Assembly (NCBI RefSeq): GCF_011765625.1
Contig: NZ_CP050313.1
Location: 3,654,501 to 3,718,500 of the forward strand
DNA length: 64,000 nt
Direction of reading: 5' to 3'
DNA from: Shewanella aestuarii
Lineage (GTDB): Bacteria > Pseudomonadota > Gammaproteobacteria > Enterobacterales > Shewanellaceae
This document shows, in pieces, positions 8,904 to 19,960 of the stretch (within the stretch, counting starts at the first letter, position 1; each line of letters begins with the position of its first letter). The position numbers were made by a program, and so were the translations under genes. The notes beneath the pieces were generated by a model, which was not told the origin of the DNA, did not search any database, and saw only the letters and a list, made by a program, of their open reading frames with translations.

Positions 8904-11510
8904 ATGAATAAGGATATTATTTGCCAAAAAACAGCCGGCGATATTGATCTACTACAACGCAAGGTCGCTCGCTTAAAACGCTTAGCTGCAAAATATAAAC
9001 GCTCTGAAATCATTCAACATGCACTTTTGGGTATATCCAACATTGCCACCAAAGCCGCCTCTTTAGATGATTTTTATGCTGGTGTGCATCAACACTTACA
9101 AAAACTTGTTCCTGCAGACAATTTTTTTATTGCATCGCTTAACCCAAAAACGGGTTTAATTAGTTTACCCTTTTTTGCTGATGAAAAAGATCCTCATCCC
9201 TGTGAACTTTACCCTGATGAAGAAATTTCCGCCATTTTAAAGCGTGGCATTACCGGCTATGTATTAAGGCAAGGAGAGCCTCTACTCTGCGATAACGCAG
9301 GATTTGATCACTTAATTGAAATGGGCGAAATTCAAGGTATGGGATCACCTTGTCATCAATGGCTTGGTGTACCGATCAAAAATAACGGTTTAGTGCATGG
9401 GGTACTGGTTGTTCAAAGTTATAATGAACTTATTACCTACGGTGATCTTGAACTAGAGTTAATGGGGTTTATTAGTCATCACATTTCAGGGGTCATGGAG
9501 CGTTTACTGCACCATGAACAACTAGAACAAGCCATTCAAGAACGCACAAAAGAACTAAGCCAGGCTTATAACAGTTTAAAGTTAGAGGTAACCGAACGTG
9601 TAAAAGCTGAAAAACTGCAAAAATCATTATTCGAAATTGCCGATTTATCAGCGTCAAATGTTCCTCATCAAGACTTTTATACACGCATTCATCAGATTAT
9701 AAGTCAGCTATTACCTGCTAAAAATTGCTTTATCTCATTAGTCGATGACAACATGCTGTCATTCCCTTTTTATGTTTCTCAGATGGATTCTAAATATCCA
9801 TCCAAACGACCAATGCAAGATGGGTTAACCGAATACATTTTACAGGTGAAAAAACCTTGTTTATTTACTGCAACAGATATTCGCTTAATGATTGAGCAAG
9901 GCGTGATTTATGCAAAATCACCTGAGCTTAATAGAACCCATTATATGCAACAATGGATTGGTATCCCACTTCGAATCCATGGCAAAGTGGTAGGCGCATT
10001 AACTATTTATAGTTTAGATTCAGATCAAACCTACCAAACAAAAGACGTAGAGCTACTCACATTTGTATCACAGCACATCGCTAATGCAATGGAGCGGAAG
10101 CAAGCTGTTGAATCTTTGAAGCACAGCTATGAGCTTTTAGAAGAGAAAGTTCAACAAAGAACAAAGGCATTGGCCAAGGTAAATACCGACCTACAAGTCG
10201 AAATTAATCAACGCCGAAAAATGGAAGCGCAACTGTTACATGATGCGCAACATGACGGTTTAACAGGTTTACCTAATCGCAGTTATTTAATTGAACGATT
10301 ATCACAAGCTATCAAGCATATAAGACGTCATAACAAAGAACAATTCGCCTTATTGTTTATAGATTTAGACCGCTTTAAAGCGATTAATGATACCTTTGGT
10401 CATTTAGAAGGCGATCGCTTTTTAATCGAAACAGCGCATCGCTTAAAATCTTGTATTAGGGACAACGACACGCTTGCGCGCATGGGCGGTGATGAGTTTG
10501 TGGTGTTATTAGACTCTATTCACGGCTCGCAAGATGCAATAGAAGTTAGCGAGCGTATTTTGCATCAAATTTCACAACCTTATTTGCTCGCTAAACAAAA
10601 ATTTATCTCGGGTGCGAGTATCGGTATTGTCTTCTCGAACAATAATGCGCTAGATACCACCGAATCACTGTTACGCGATGCTGATCGCGCAATGTATCAA
10701 GCAAAATCTAATGGTAAAGGCTGTTACGTCATATTTGATAGCCAGCTAAGCCAGCAGAATGAACAGCAAAATGATTTAATTGAGCAGTTTAAAGCCGCGA
10801 TAGAACAAGGTCAAATCACAGTGGAATATAGCCCTGTTTACGATATTGACCAAAAAAACATTATTGCAATCGAACCGCAAACCCGTTGGACTCATAACGT
10901 TCACGGTATCAAAAATCATCATCAATTATGTCAACTGGCATTCAATTCGCAGCTAGCAGTGATATTAGATGATTATATTTTCCAAAAACTCAATCAAGAT
11001 TACGCAGCACTAAAAGCGCAATACGGTGAAAAAACTGAGTTGCACATGGTTATTTCAAGTCAACATGTTAAACATAAATATGCCATTAGAGGACTGAAAA
11101 ACACCTTAAAATCTAGCGCAATCAATTTAACTAAATTGACTATATTTTTTGATGAAAAATCATTTGTAAAAAATACTGAAAACCATATCAACGCCTTTGA
11201 AATTATTCATCAACTTGGTGTGAATATTGGTATTGATAATTATGGAACAGGTTACAGCTCACTCAGTAGCTTAAGCTTTCTGCCTATTACTATGCTTAAG
11301 CTTGCCCCAGAGATCAGCAAACACCTAATCAATATGCAACAGTTAAAGTTAGTAAAAGCATATCAACTCGCAGCAAGCGCATTAAATATAAAAATTATTG
11401 CAACGGCAATCGACACCCAACAACAAGTACATCAATTTAAGCAACTCGGTTACCGTTTAGGCCAAGGTCGGGCGCTAGCACTTGCTGAGCCTTGCAAACT
11501 TATTTCTTAA
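8904..11510 (+). CDS. GAF-GAF-GGDEF protein with degenerate EAL domain
   Basis: Soluble 868-residue signalling protein. Two GAF-type sensory domains occupy about residues 35-200 and 240-400, each followed by a coiled coil. A diguanylate cyclase domain starts near residue 450, with an intact GGDEF at 528-532 and an intact RxxD inhibitory site (RDND) five residues before it. The C-terminal domain (~625-868) has the EAL fold sequence pattern but reads EPQ at 657-659 in place of EAL and DNYGTGYSS near 778 in place of DDFGTGYSS, so phosphodiesterase activity is unlikely. No membrane segment is visible. Its stop overlaps the rep stop by 11 bp on the other strand. Diguanylate cyclase activity is inferred; the ligand is unknown. 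Confidence 0.87.
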   Translation: MNKDIICQKTAGDIDLLQRKVARLKRLAAKYKRSEIIQHALLGISNIATKAASLDDFYAGVHQHLQKLVPADNFFIASLNPKTGLISLPFFADEKDPHPCELYPDEEISAILKRGITGYVLRQGEPLLCDNAGFDHLIEMGEIQGMGSPCHQWLGVPIKNNGLVHGVLVVQSYNELITYGDLELELMGFISHHISGVMERLLHHEQLEQAIQERTKELSQAYNSLKLEVTERVKAEKLQKSLFEIADLSASNVPHQDFYTRIHQIISQLLPAKNCFISLVDDNMLSFPFYVSQMDSKYPSKRPMQDGLTEYILQVKKPCLFTATDIRLMIEQGVIYAKSPELNRTHYMQQWIGIPLRIHGKVVGALTIYSLDSDQTYQTKDVELLTFVSQHIANAMERKQAVESLKHSYELLEEKVQQRTKALAKVNTDLQVEINQRRKMEAQLLHDAQHDGLTGLPNRSYLIERLSQAIKHIRRHNKEQFALLFIDLDRFKAINDTFGHLEGDRFLIETAHRLKSCIRDNDTLARMGGDEFVVLLDSIHGSQDAIEVSERILHQISQPYLLAKQKFISGASIGIVFSNNNALDTTESLLRDADRAMYQAKSNGKGCYVIFDSQLSQQNEQQNDLIEQFKAAIEQGQITVEYSPVYDIDQKNIIAIEPQTRWTHNVHGIKNHHQLCQLAFNSQLAVILDDYIFQKLNQDYAALKAQYGEKTELHMVISSQHVKHKYAIRGLKNTLKSSAINLTKLTIFFDEKSFVKNTENHINAFEIIHQLGVNIGIDNYGTGYSSLSSLSFLPITMLKLAPEISKHLINMQQLKLVKAYQLAASALNIKIIATAIDTQQQVHQFKQLGYRLGQGRALALAEPCKLIS

Positions 11511-13512
11511 ACATATCCCGTAAATTAGCAATATTGGCTTTACCGGTTTCTACTCTTTGCTGTTCGGTTTGTTTGGGCTTGCGATTTTCCCAAATTAAGT
11601 CATCTTGGGGTAATTCCATTAAAAAACGGCTCGGTTCGCAGCGCATGGTTTCACCAAACTGACGCCGTTCTCTACACAGGGTAAACCACAACTCTTTTTG
11701 TGCCCGAGTAATTCCCACATAGGCTAACCGGCGCTCTTCATCAACGTTGTCTTCATCAATACTGGACTGATGCGGCAAAATACGCTCTTCAACGCCCACC
11801 ATAAACACATAAGGATACTCTAAGCCTTTTGAGGCATGGAGTGTCATTAACTGCACTTGATCGCCACCTTCGTCTTCTTGATTACGCTCCATCATGTCAC
11901 GCAAAGTTAACCGAGTGACCACTTCAGGTAAGGTCATAGGTTCATCAAGTTCATCACCTTCAAGCATTTCTGTCACCCAGCGATAAAGTTCAGAAATATT
12001 TTTCATCCGCATTTCAGCGGCTTTTGCACTGGTGCTGGTTTCGTACAAATAATCTTCGTAATTAATACTGCGGATCAGCTGCTTAATGGCATCAACAGAC
12101 TCTCCACGCTTGGCTATTTCACCAGTATCGACAATAAATTTTCCAAATTGATACAAGGACGCCATGGCCGCTGGAGCAAGATGGTGATTAAGCTCAGCGT
12201 CAAAAATGGCTTCAAATAGCGAAATATGTTTTTGGTTGGCATAGTTACCCAAGCGCTCAAGTGTGGCAGGACCAATACCGCGTTTAGGCAAATTCACCAC
12301 ACGTAAGAATGCATTATCATCATCTGGATTTACCACAAGCCTGAGGTACGCCATGATGTCTTTAATTTCTGCTCGGGCAAAAAACGAAGTGCCTCCACTG
12401 AGCTTATATGGAATACGGTTGGTCATTAGCGCACGCTCTAACAATCGCGACTGATGGTTGCCACGATATAAAATGGCATAATCGCCAAATTGCGTGCGTC
12501 CAACAAACTTATGCCGAATAATTTCAGCCACGACGCGTTCGGCCTCTTGCTCTTCGTTAGCCGCAAACAAGACTCTTAATGGCTCACCATAAGCCAATTC
12601 ACTGAATAAGGATTTTTCGTAAACATGGGGATTATTGGCAATCAATATGTTTGCTGCCCGTAAAATACGCTGGCTAGAACGGTAATTTTGCTCAAGCTTA
12701 ATCAATCGCAATTTAGGAAAGTCGGTTCCCAGTAATACTAAGTTTTGCGGTTTAGCGCCACGCCAAGAATAAATAGACTGATCATCATCACCAACAACGG
12801 TAAATCTGGCTCGCTCGCCAACCAGTAGTTTCACCAGTTCATATTGACTAGTATTGGTGTCTTGATACTCGTCCACCAGCAAGTATTGAATCCGTGTTTG
12901 CCAGCGAGTACGCACTTCCTCATTGTGTCGTAGTAACAAGGTCGGCAAGAGGATTAAATCGTCAAAATCAAGCGCGTTATAGGATTTCATATGCTGGGCA
13001 TAGCGCTGATACAACTTAGCAAATAACTGAGTGCGCTCATCACCACCGCGCTTAATCGCTTGTTCAGGCACGACTAAATCGCCTTTCCAATTGGAAATGG
13101 CGCTTGCCAGCGCTTTGATTAAATCCTTGTCTTCGTCCAGCTCATTCTCGGTGAGCTCTTTTAATAATGCGAAGGTATCTTGGTCATCAAACAATGAAAA
13201 ACCGGCTTTTAAACCAACCACTTTATGTTCACGCTTGATGATTTCTAACCCGAGTGTATGGAAAGTTGAAATCCACAGACCTCGGGCTTCTTTACGCCCC
13301 ATTGATTGAGCAACACGCTCTTTCATCTCGCGAGCAGCTTTATTGGTAAAAGTCACCGCGGCAATATTACGCGCTTGATAACCACACTTTTCGACTAAGT
13401 AAGCAATTTTATTAATGATAACCCGTGTTTTACCACTGCCTGCACCAGCAAGCACAAGGCAAGGACCTGATACATAATGCACCGCATCGTTTTGTCCGGG
13501 ATTGAGTTTCAT
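11500..13512 (-). CDS. rep: ATP-dependent DNA helicase Rep
   Basis: Superfamily 1A 3'-5' helicase that helps the replisome pass protein roadblocks and restarts forks. The 670 residues match the E. coli length (about 673). Walker A AGAGSGKT is at residues 22-29, Walker B within [10 protein letters not shown] near 215, and motif III/IV phrases [12 protein letters not shown] and LEQNYRSS follow. I use the ATG that begins [11 protein letters not shown], with AAGGA upstream, not a start 19 codons earlier. In E. coli rep also lies near ilvC. The gene converges on the GGDEF gene with an 11-bp overlap of coding ends. Confidence 0.96.
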   Translation of the reverse strand: MKLNPGQNDAVHYVSGPCLVLAGAGSGKTRVIINKIAYLVEKCGYQARNIAAVTFTNKAAREMKERVAQSMGRKEARGLWISTFHTLGLEIIKREHKVVGLKAGFSLFDDQDTFALLKELTENELDEDKDLIKALASAISNWKGDLVVPEQAIKRGGDERTQLFAKLYQRYAQHMKSYNALDFDDLILLPTLLLRHNEEVRTRWQTRIQYLLVDEYQDTNTSQYELVKLLVGERARFTVVGDDDQSIYSWRGAKPQNLVLLGTDFPKLRLIKLEQNYRSSQRILRAANILIANNPHVYEKSLFSELAYGEPLRVLFAANEEQEAERVVAEIIRHKFVGRTQFGDYAILYRGNHQSRLLERALMTNRIPYKLSGGTSFFARAEIKDIMAYLRLVVNPDDDNAFLRVVNLPKRGIGPATLERLGNYANQKHISLFEAIFDAELNHHLAPAAMASLYQFGKFIVDTGEIAKRGESVDAIKQLIRSINYEDYLYETSTSAKAAEMRMKNISELYRWVTEMLEGDELDEPMTLPEVVTRLTLRDMMERNQEDEGGDQVQLMTLHASKGLEYPYVFMVGVEERILPHQSSIDEDNVDEERRLAYVGITRAQKELWFTLCRERRQFGETMRCEPSRFLMELPQDDLIWENRKPKQTEQQRVETGKANIANLRDMFKK

Positions 13513-13653
13513 TAATATTGGGTTCCTTAGAAGAATAATCGAGGGCAGATCATAGCAGATATCGCCCACGAGTTAACATTTTACCTAGCAAGTTTTGGTG
13601 TTCTTAGCTAGCTAAGCTACAATGGCAGCAATATCGGTGAAGGAATATAAAGC

Positions 13654-13902
13654 ATGATCAATCCCAAAAAAATTGAAGAACTCGCTAAACAACTTAGTGA
13701 GAACTTACCGACTGGCGTAAAACAATTTGCCGCTGAGTTTGAAGAGCGCAGTAAGCAAGTTTTACAAAGCCAATTGATGAAGCTAGACGTCGTATCAAGA
13801 GAAGAGTTTGAAGTTCAACAGCATGTGCTGTTAAAAACCCGAGAAAAATTAGAAGCATTGCAAGCACAAGTCGCTGAATTAGAAAAGCGTTTAGCTGATT
13901 AG
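13654..13902 (+). CDS. ubiK: Ubiquinone biosynthesis accessory factor UbiK
   Basis: Small 82-residue protein of the BMFP/YqiC family. From the family, it helps the soluble Ubi complex in aerobic ubiquinone synthesis, working with UbiJ and binding lipid. The N-terminal half (IEELAKQLSENLPTGVKQF) is predicted amphipathic, and the C-terminal half (KTREKLEALQAQVAELEKRL) is a clear coiled coil. An AAGGA ribosome site precedes the ATG. It is divergent from rep and followed by a strong terminator. Confidence 0.92.
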   Translation: MINPKKIEELAKQLSENLPTGVKQFAAEFEERSKQVLQSQLMKLDVVSREEFEVQQHVLLKTREKLEALQAQVAELEKRLAD

Positions 13903-13934
13903 ACTCAGCTTAAACTCAGCCTAAACAATACATT

Positions 13935-13959
13935 AAAAAGCCTCGTTGGAGGCTTTTTT
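13935..13959. terminator. Bidirectional terminator between ubiK and the binding-protein gene
   Basis: The arms AAAAAGCCTC/GAGGCTTTTT with loop GTTG provide T runs on both strands. The stop codon of the minus-strand gene lies inside the terminator's last bases. Confidence 0.85.
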
Positions 13960-14740
13960 AATGTTGGTAATCTTGTAAATAATGTAATTTGATTTGCTGG
14001 TATTGCCCATTAGCGCGAATATTGGCTAGCCCCAAATTAAAACTATCCCTTAATTCTGGGTCATGAAAACTCATCGAATAATTTGGACCATCAAACAGCC
14101 TATGAAAGTGCAAAGGTTGTGAAATATCCACATCCCTTCTAATTTGCTGATTAAGCTCTTGAAACACATACCCATCAGCAATCACCACATCTACCCGATT
14201 CAAATACAACATTTTGTTTTGCTTTATTTGCGGTGATACCTCGAGATATGCTCGATTTTGTTCAGCCATATCATGAAAGACCTGACCTAATACATTGCGC
14301 GCATTCAAAAACGCCACCACGCTATAATTTGCCAGATCAGCGATACCCGTTAATTGAATATTTTTTTTGGCCAAACTAATCGCCACATTTTTATATTGAA
14401 TATATTCATCAGATAAAAAACCACTCACTCCAGTATGCTTATTCACCGTCATGATGGCATCGACTTTCTTTTGCTCAAAATGAAGCATTTGCCGATTACG
14501 AGATGAGAATTGAAACAACACTTTGATATGCTGATCAGCAAATGCAGCACGAATGATATCTAACTCATAACCCGAGCGCTCATCCGGTAAAATATATGGT
14601 GGACGAAACATCGCTGAAGCAATAGTAACAGTTTGCGGTTGTAAAGCGTGATGGCTTTGACTGTCATTATTTGCCACTGCATATACAGATATACTGATAT
14701 AACCGACAAAAATAGCAAAGATAGACCTAATACTGCGCAT
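13958..14740 (-). CDS. Periplasmic solute-binding protein, family 3 type
   Basis: A 260-residue secreted protein. A signal peptide (IFAIFVGYISISVYAVA) covers residues ~5-23. The rest follows the SBP_bac_3 pattern, with YILPDERSGYELDIIRAAF near the start and repeated lysine-rich contacts such as IMTVNKHTGVSGFLSDEYI. No permease or ATPase gene is adjacent, so it may be a stand-alone sensor-like binding protein, which is common in Shewanella. The ligand (often an amino acid in this family) is not known. The ribosome site is weak. Confidence 0.72.
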   Translation of the reverse strand: MRSIRSIFAIFVGYISISVYAVANNDSQSHHALQPQTVTIASAMFRPPYILPDERSGYELDIIRAAFADQHIKVLFQFSSRNRQMLHFEQKKVDAIMTVNKHTGVSGFLSDEYIQYKNVAISLAKKNIQLTGIADLANYSVVAFLNARNVLGQVFHDMAEQNRAYLEVSPQIKQNKMLYLNRVDVVIADGYVFQELNQQIRRDVDISQPLHFHRLFDGPNYSMSFHDPELRDSFNLGLANIRANGQYQQIKLHYLQDYQH

Positions 14741-14822
14741 TGACTGGCTCTGATTATTGTTATTGTTTTGTTAATTGTTGAGCATAGCGTTTTTTTAAAC
14801 CGCTTGGCAAAATAAAAACAAT

Positions 14823-14848
14823 AAAAAAGCGCCATCAAGGCGCTTATC
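14823..14848 (-). terminator. Terminator of the class V aminotransferase gene
   Basis: On the minus strand AAGCGCC pairs with GGCGCTT, followed by TTTTTT. It is 12 bp beyond the aminotransferase stop codon. Confidence 0.85.
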
Positions 14849-14860
14849 AAAAATAACAGT

Positions 14861-15997
14861 TTATTTTAATGCACTTTCTAATGCTTTTAAGCATAGAGCA
14901 ACATTTTCAGCTCGTGCGCCAAAGCCCATCAAACCGATACGCCAAGCTTTGCCAGCCAACGCCCCTAAACCTGCACCAATCTCAAGGTTATAAACTTCAA
15001 GCAACTGTTTACGCACAGCCGCATCATCAATGCCTTGCGGAATATAAACTGCGTTTAATTGTGGTAGACGATAAGCCTCATCCACCACAAATTTAAGTCC
15101 AAGCTGTTCAAGTCCTGCCCGTAAACTTAAATGCATCGCTTGATGACGAGCCCATGCGTTTTCTAGGCCTTCGTTTGCCAGTAATCGTAATGACTCATGT
15201 AGGGCATAAAGGGCATTCACAGGCGCAGTATGATGATAACTTCGCTTACCGCCATTGGCATTGCCCCAATAGCCCATCACTAAAGTTTGATCTAAAAACC
15301 AACTTTGTACTGGTGTTTTGCGGTTTTTTAATTTTTCCACCGCTTTAGCTGAAAAAGACACTGGCGACAAACCAGGTACACAAGATAGACACTTTTGGCT
15401 ACCAGAATAAATGGCATCAATTCCCCATTCATCAACCAATAGCTCGACACCGCCTAGTGAGGTTACCGCATCCACTATGCTCAAACAGCCATATTGTTGT
15501 GCTAGAGCACATAAGCTTTTGGCATCTGACAATGCGCCAGTTGAGGTTTCAGCATGAACAAAAGCTAAAAACTTGGCGTCTGGGTTTGCTTGCAGTGCAG
15601 CTTCAACGGCAGGCACACTAACAGGTTCACCCCATTCATTATCAACTACCACTGCAATCGCGCCGACACGCTCCACATTTTGACGCATACGTTCACCAAA
15701 CACACCATTACGGCACACGATGACTTTTTCGCCAGGCTCGACAAGGTTGACAAAACAGGTTTCCATGCCTGCACTGCCAGGGGCTGAAACGGCTAACGTC
15801 ATTTCATTTTTAGTTTGAAACGCATATTGAATTAATTGCTTTAGCTCATCCATCATGCTGACAAACAATGGATCTAAATGGCCTATGGTTGGCCGAGCTT
15901 GCGCGGCTAATACTTCGGGATAAACATCAGAAGGGCCTGGGCCCATTAAAATACGACGGGGTGGATTAAACGCAGAAATTTGTGCTACGGGCAACAT
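14861..15997 (-). CDS. Class V aminotransferase, alanine-glyoxylate/serine-pyruvate type
   Basis: PLP-dependent cytosolic aminotransferase of 378 residues. Family signatures include the N-terminal [16 protein letters not shown], the region [14 protein letters not shown], the aspartate in [11 protein letters not shown] and the Schiff-base lysine in [16 protein letters not shown]. The likely reaction is transfer from alanine or serine to glyoxylate or pyruvate; related enzymes include purine-catabolic ureidoglycine aminotransferases, so the exact substrate is open. I use the ATG with AAGGAG six bases upstream instead of a TTG one codon earlier. A terminator follows directly. Confidence 0.85.
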   Translation of the reverse strand: MLPVAQISAFNPPRRILMGPGPSDVYPEVLAAQARPTIGHLDPLFVSMMDELKQLIQYAFQTKNEMTLAVSAPGSAGMETCFVNLVEPGEKVIVCRNGVFGERMRQNVERVGAIAVVVDNEWGEPVSVPAVEAALQANPDAKFLAFVHAETSTGALSDAKSLCALAQQYGCLSIVDAVTSLGGVELLVDEWGIDAIYSGSQKCLSCVPGLSPVSFSAKAVEKLKNRKTPVQSWFLDQTLVMGYWGNANGGKRSYHHTAPVNALYALHESLRLLANEGLENAWARHQAMHLSLRAGLEQLGLKFVVDEAYRLPQLNAVYIPQGIDDAAVRKQLLEVYNLEIGAGLGALAGKAWRIGLMGFGARAENVALCLKALESALK

Positions 15998-16152
15998 CAA
16001 GGTCTCCTTAACTAGGTGCCACTACTCTATTATTTGAGCAGTATTAGTCGAAAAAAATTACCCTACATAAAATGTTAAAACCAACGAGTATCTTCTCGTT
16101 TTAGTTAATATGCTGTGATATGTCATTTCCAGCAGGTCTTGCAAGATAGCAT

Positions 16153-16176
16153 ACTGGCATCAATAAAGGTGCCAGT
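16153..16176 (-). terminator. Hairpin after ilvA, possible end of the ilv operon
   Basis: The arms ACTGGCA/TGCCAGT lie 10 bp beyond the ilvA stop but lack a T run. The rest of the gap to the aminotransferase holds no clear signal. Confidence 0.4.
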
Positions 16177-16185
16177 TACTATGGA

Positions 16186-17766
16186 TTATTTACTTTTGGA
16201 ATTTAAAAATAATTGGTAAGCAAGACTTTGGGTTTCTTCTTGGTACACAAAGCCTAAGTCAGTTAGAAATCGAGCAAAAGCCAGATCATCCGATGCCGGT
16301 ACTTCAAAGCCCGCTAATACACGACCATAAGCGGCGCCATGATTACGGTAATGAAATAAACTAATATTCCATTTACTTTGCAAGGTGGTTAAAAATTTTA
16401 GTAGTGCACCTGGATGTTCAGGAAATTCAAAACTAAATAGGCGTTCCTCAAGGGGTTCTGGGGGATGGCCACCCACCATATAGCGCACATGCAGCTTTGC
16501 CGTTTCATCATTCGATAAATCTTGCACGTCAAAGCCTTCCAATGTCAGCTTGGCAATAATATCCGTTAACTCGGCTTGACCACCACTTAACCTGATCCCC
16601 GCAAATACCACAGCCATATCACGGCTACTAAAGCGATAGTTGAACTCGGTCATGGCGCGTTTATCTAGCAGCTCACAAAAGCGTAAAAAGCTGCCTGGTT
16701 TTTCAGGCACTTTGACAGCCAGTACCGCTTCTTTTTGCTCGCCCAATTCGCAACGTTCAGACACATAACGCAAGCTATGAAAGTTAACATTCGCACCCGA
16801 CAAAATTGAGGCGACCTTCAATGGTTTATCTGCCTCATTGACTAAGTGTTGCAGGTACTTTTTCATCCCAGCAGTAGATAACGCCCCAGCAGGCTCTGCA
16901 ATAGCGCGAGTATCCTCAAAAATATCTTTGACTGCTGCACAAATTTCATCTGAAGTAACGGTAATCACATCGTCAACATAGTCTTTAGCGACTCTAAATG
17001 GCTCTTCTCCAATACGTTTAACCGCAACGCCATCGGCAAATAGCCCCACCTGACTCAGTGTGACTGGTTCACCGGCATCCATGGCCGCTTTTAAACAAGC
17101 TGCATCCTCGGGTTCCACGCCAATAATTTTAACCCGTGGCATCACAGCCTTATAATAAGCCGCAATACCCGCAATTAAGCCACCACCGCCCACAGGTACA
17201 AATACCACATCAATATCACGTTGCTGTTGTAGCATTTCTTGAGCGACAGTGCCTTGACCTGCGATCACGGCTTCATCGTCAAAAGGGGCAATATACACGC
17301 GACCTTCGGTTTCAGATAACGCTTTGGCGTAATCATTAGCTTGATCAAAAGCCTGCCCATGCAGCACGACTGTGCCACCTAAGCGTTTTACTGCATCAAT
17401 TTTTATGTCGGGTGTCGTGGTTGGCATTACAATCACCGCATTAATGCCAATACTGGCTGCCGACATTGCAACCCCTTGAGCATGATTTCCCGCTGAGGCA
17501 CACACAACGCCGCAAGCAGCTTGTTCTGCGGTAAGTTGTGCTATCCGGTTATAGGCACCACGTAATTTAAACGAGTGTACAGGCTGCATATCTTCCCGCT
17601 TTAAGTACACATCACAACCAAACCTAGTTGATAGTTTTTTCATGCTTGATAGCGGGGTCACCTTGGCAACGTCATACACTGACGATAACAAAATTTTCTG
17701 CAAATATTGTTGAGCTAAGGGCATGGGCGATAACTCCAGTTGTGTTGCGGTTGCCACAGATTGCAT
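16186..17766 (-). CDS. ilvA: Threonine dehydratase, biosynthetic
   Basis: PLP enzyme that deaminates threonine to 2-oxobutanoate, the first committed step to isoleucine; it releases enamine/imine intermediates. Length is 526 residues. The PLP lysine is Lys67 in HSFKLRGAYN, and the glycine loop is PVGGGGLIAG near residue 193. Two ACT-like regulatory domains occupy about 340-526, the site of isoleucine feedback in this family. GGAAGG precedes the ATG, and only three bases separate it from the ilvD stop, so it is the last gene of ilvLGMDA. Confidence 0.96.
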   Translation of the reverse strand: MQSVATATQLELSPMPLAQQYLQKILLSSVYDVAKVTPLSSMKKLSTRFGCDVYLKREDMQPVHSFKLRGAYNRIAQLTAEQAACGVVCASAGNHAQGVAMSAASIGINAVIVMPTTTPDIKIDAVKRLGGTVVLHGQAFDQANDYAKALSETEGRVYIAPFDDEAVIAGQGTVAQEMLQQQRDIDVVFVPVGGGGLIAGIAAYYKAVMPRVKIIGVEPEDAACLKAAMDAGEPVTLSQVGLFADGVAVKRIGEEPFRVAKDYVDDVITVTSDEICAAVKDIFEDTRAIAEPAGALSTAGMKKYLQHLVNEADKPLKVASILSGANVNFHSLRYVSERCELGEQKEAVLAVKVPEKPGSFLRFCELLDKRAMTEFNYRFSSRDMAVVFAGIRLSGGQAELTDIIAKLTLEGFDVQDLSNDETAKLHVRYMVGGHPPEPLEERLFSFEFPEHPGALLKFLTTLQSKWNISLFHYRNHGAAYGRVLAGFEVPASDDLAFARFLTDLGFVYQEETQSLAYQLFLNSKSK

Positions 17767-17769
17767 AGA

Positions 17770-19629
17770 TTAACCTTCCAATTTACTGCGATCACGTACC
17801 GCGCCTTTATCAGCACTGGTGGCTAATAAAGCATAAGCCTTAAGTGCCAAGGAAACATAACGCTCACGTGATAGCGGTTTCCATGCTAATGGACCTTTCG
17901 CCTCCATAGCTTGGCGACGACGAGCCAGCTCGCTATCTGAAACAACTAATTTGATTGAGCGTGAAGGAATATCAATTTCAATGGTATCGCCATTTTCTAT
18001 CAAGGCAATGGTGCCACCAGATGCTGCTTCAGGTGAAATATGACCAATAGATAACCCTGAAGTACCGCCAGAGAAACGACCATCAGTGATCAAGGCGCAA
18101 GCTTTGCCTAAACCACGAGACTTAAGGTAAGTCGTTGGATACAGCATTTCTTGCATACCAGGGCCACCTTTAGGGCCTTCATAGCGAATAACCACCACAT
18201 CACCAGCAACAACCTCACCACCTAAAATTCCTTTTACAGCGTCATCTTGGCTTTCATAGATCCTTGCTGTGCCCACAAATGTTAGGTTTTCTTCATCAAC
18301 GCCAGCCGTTTTTACAATACAGCCGTTTTCAGCCACATTACCTGACAGCACAGCTAAACCACCTTCTTGGCTAAAGGCGTTTTCACGAGTGCGAATACAA
18401 CCTTCTTTACGGTCATCATCAACACTGTCCCAATAGCAATCTTGACTAAAAGCCGTTTGTGTTGGAATGCCTGCTGGACCGGCGCTGTAAAAACGTCGTA
18501 CCGCTTCATCTTGCGTTTGGGCAATGTCATACTTGGCTAATACCGACTTTAAATTACCGCCGTTATCTGCTGCAACGTGCGATACATCGGTATGCAGTAA
18601 ACCAGCTCTATCAAGCTCACCTAGAATTCCCATGACCCCTCCGGCTCGATGCACATCTTCCATGTGATATTTAGGTGTTGATGGCGCAACTTTACAAAGA
18701 TGCGGCACTTGACGTGACATTCTATCGATATCAGCCATAGTGAAATCGACTTCGCCTTCTATGGCCGCAGCAATTAAGTGCAATACGGTATTAGATGATC
18801 CACCCATAGCGATATCTAGCGCCATGGCGTTTTCAAAAGCTTTAAATGAGGCAATACTACGAGGCAATACACTGGCATCGTCATCACGATAATAACGGGT
18901 AGCCAGATCCATAACTCGGCGACCTGCTTCTAAAAATAGCTCTCGACGCGCTGCATGGGTCGCTAATAACGAACCATTACCCGGCAGTGATAAACCTAAT
19001 GCTTCGGTTAAGCAGTTCATTGAGTTAGCGGTAAACATGCCAGAACATGAGCCACAAGTTGGACAAGCACTCCGCTCAATTTGTTTGCTGTCGGCATCGC
19101 TAACATTGGTATCCGCACCGGCGACCATAGCATCAACCAAATCAAGCTTGATGATTTTATCTGATAGCTTAGTTTTTCCGGCTTCCATTGGGCCGCCAGA
19201 CACAAACACCACTGGGATATTTAATCTAAGTGCCGCCATTAACATGCCTGGAGTGATTTTATCGCAGTTAGAAATACACACGAGTGCATCTGCACAGTGG
19301 GCATTGACCATGTATTCAACACTGTCAGCAATAAGTTCGCGCGATGGCAAGCTATAAAGCATGCCCCCATGTCCCATGGCAATACCATCATCCACGGCTA
19401 TGGTATTAAATTCTTTAGCAATCCCGCCGGCCTCTTCAATCGCGCCAGCCACTAATTGGCCCATATCTTTTAAATGCACATGACCCGGTACAAACTGGGT
19501 AAAAGAGTTGGCAATTGCAATAATAGGCTTACCAAAATCGGTTTCTTTCACGCCGGTTGCACGCCATAGCGCACGGGCGCCAGCCATGTTACGACCTTCG
19601 GTACTGGTTGCTGAGCGTAATTTTGGCAT
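17770..19629 (-). CDS. ilvD: Dihydroxy-acid dehydratase
   Basis: Iron-sulfur dehydratase converting dihydroxy-acids to 2-keto acids in valine and isoleucine synthesis. With the start at [17 protein letters not shown] (AAAGGAAC upstream) the protein has 619 residues, close to E. coli's 616. Cysteines for the cluster are visible in SNCDKITPG and [18 protein letters not shown]. The C-terminus [17 protein letters not shown] is typical. It lies 70 bp after ilvM and 3 bp before ilvA. An upstream in-frame Met exists but lacks family support. Confidence 0.96.
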   Translation of the reverse strand: MPKLRSATSTEGRNMAGARALWRATGVKETDFGKPIIAIANSFTQFVPGHVHLKDMGQLVAGAIEEAGGIAKEFNTIAVDDGIAMGHGGMLYSLPSRELIADSVEYMVNAHCADALVCISNCDKITPGMLMAALRLNIPVVFVSGGPMEAGKTKLSDKIIKLDLVDAMVAGADTNVSDADSKQIERSACPTCGSCSGMFTANSMNCLTEALGLSLPGNGSLLATHAARRELFLEAGRRVMDLATRYYRDDDASVLPRSIASFKAFENAMALDIAMGGSSNTVLHLIAAAIEGEVDFTMADIDRMSRQVPHLCKVAPSTPKYHMEDVHRAGGVMGILGELDRAGLLHTDVSHVAADNGGNLKSVLAKYDIAQTQDEAVRRFYSAGPAGIPTQTAFSQDCYWDSVDDDRKEGCIRTRENAFSQEGGLAVLSGNVAENGCIVKTAGVDEENLTFVGTARIYESQDDAVKGILGGEVVAGDVVVIRYEGPKGGPGMQEMLYPTTYLKSRGLGKACALITDGRFSGGTSGLSIGHISPEAASGGTIALIENGDTIEIDIPSRSIKLVVSDSELARRRQAMEAKGPLAWKPLSRERYVSLALKAYALLATSADKGAVRDRSKLEG

Positions 19630-19699
19630 TGATAAGTTCCTTTTCATTGTTGATTTGTCGTGCGCCATTTGTTTCGAGGCGCATCATTTTACAATTCGG

Positions 19700-19960
19700 T
19701 TATGCGTTAACAGTTTTATCTAACGACGCGATAGTTGACACTTTACACTGAGTCACATCAATCAGTTTATCTAACTGATTGCTTAATAATTCAATCGCAC
19801 GTTCTGCTTCAACCCACAGCTCAATCGCTAAGCTGCTATCTTCATTAGTGTGCATTTGCATTTGCGTAATTTTAAAGCCGCGATGACGTGTAACACGTAA
19901 AACGCGCTCAATCACTTCAGGACGTTGTTGCACGGTGAGTTCTAGGTTATGCATCATCAT
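19700..19960 (-). CDS. ilvM: Acetolactate synthase 2 small (regulatory) subunit
   Basis: An 86-residue ACT-domain subunit that pairs with IlvG. The sequence from [24 protein letters not shown] onward fits a single ACT domain. Its ATG overlaps the ilvG stop by four bases (ATGA), a sign of translational coupling. Confidence 0.93.
   Translation of the reverse strand: MMMHNLELTVQQRPEVIERVLRVTRHRGFKITQMQMHTNEDSSLAIELWVEAERAIELLSNQLDKLIDVTQCKVSTIASLDKTVNA

Noticed and set aside
14560..14850. 96-codon minus-strand frame over the binding-protein start
   Set aside because: Overlaps the signal peptide region of a better-supported gene and the upstream terminator.
19037..19357. 106-codon frame antisense to ilvD
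   Set aside because: Codon pattern follows from the conserved ilvD sequence; no ribosome site or family resemblance.
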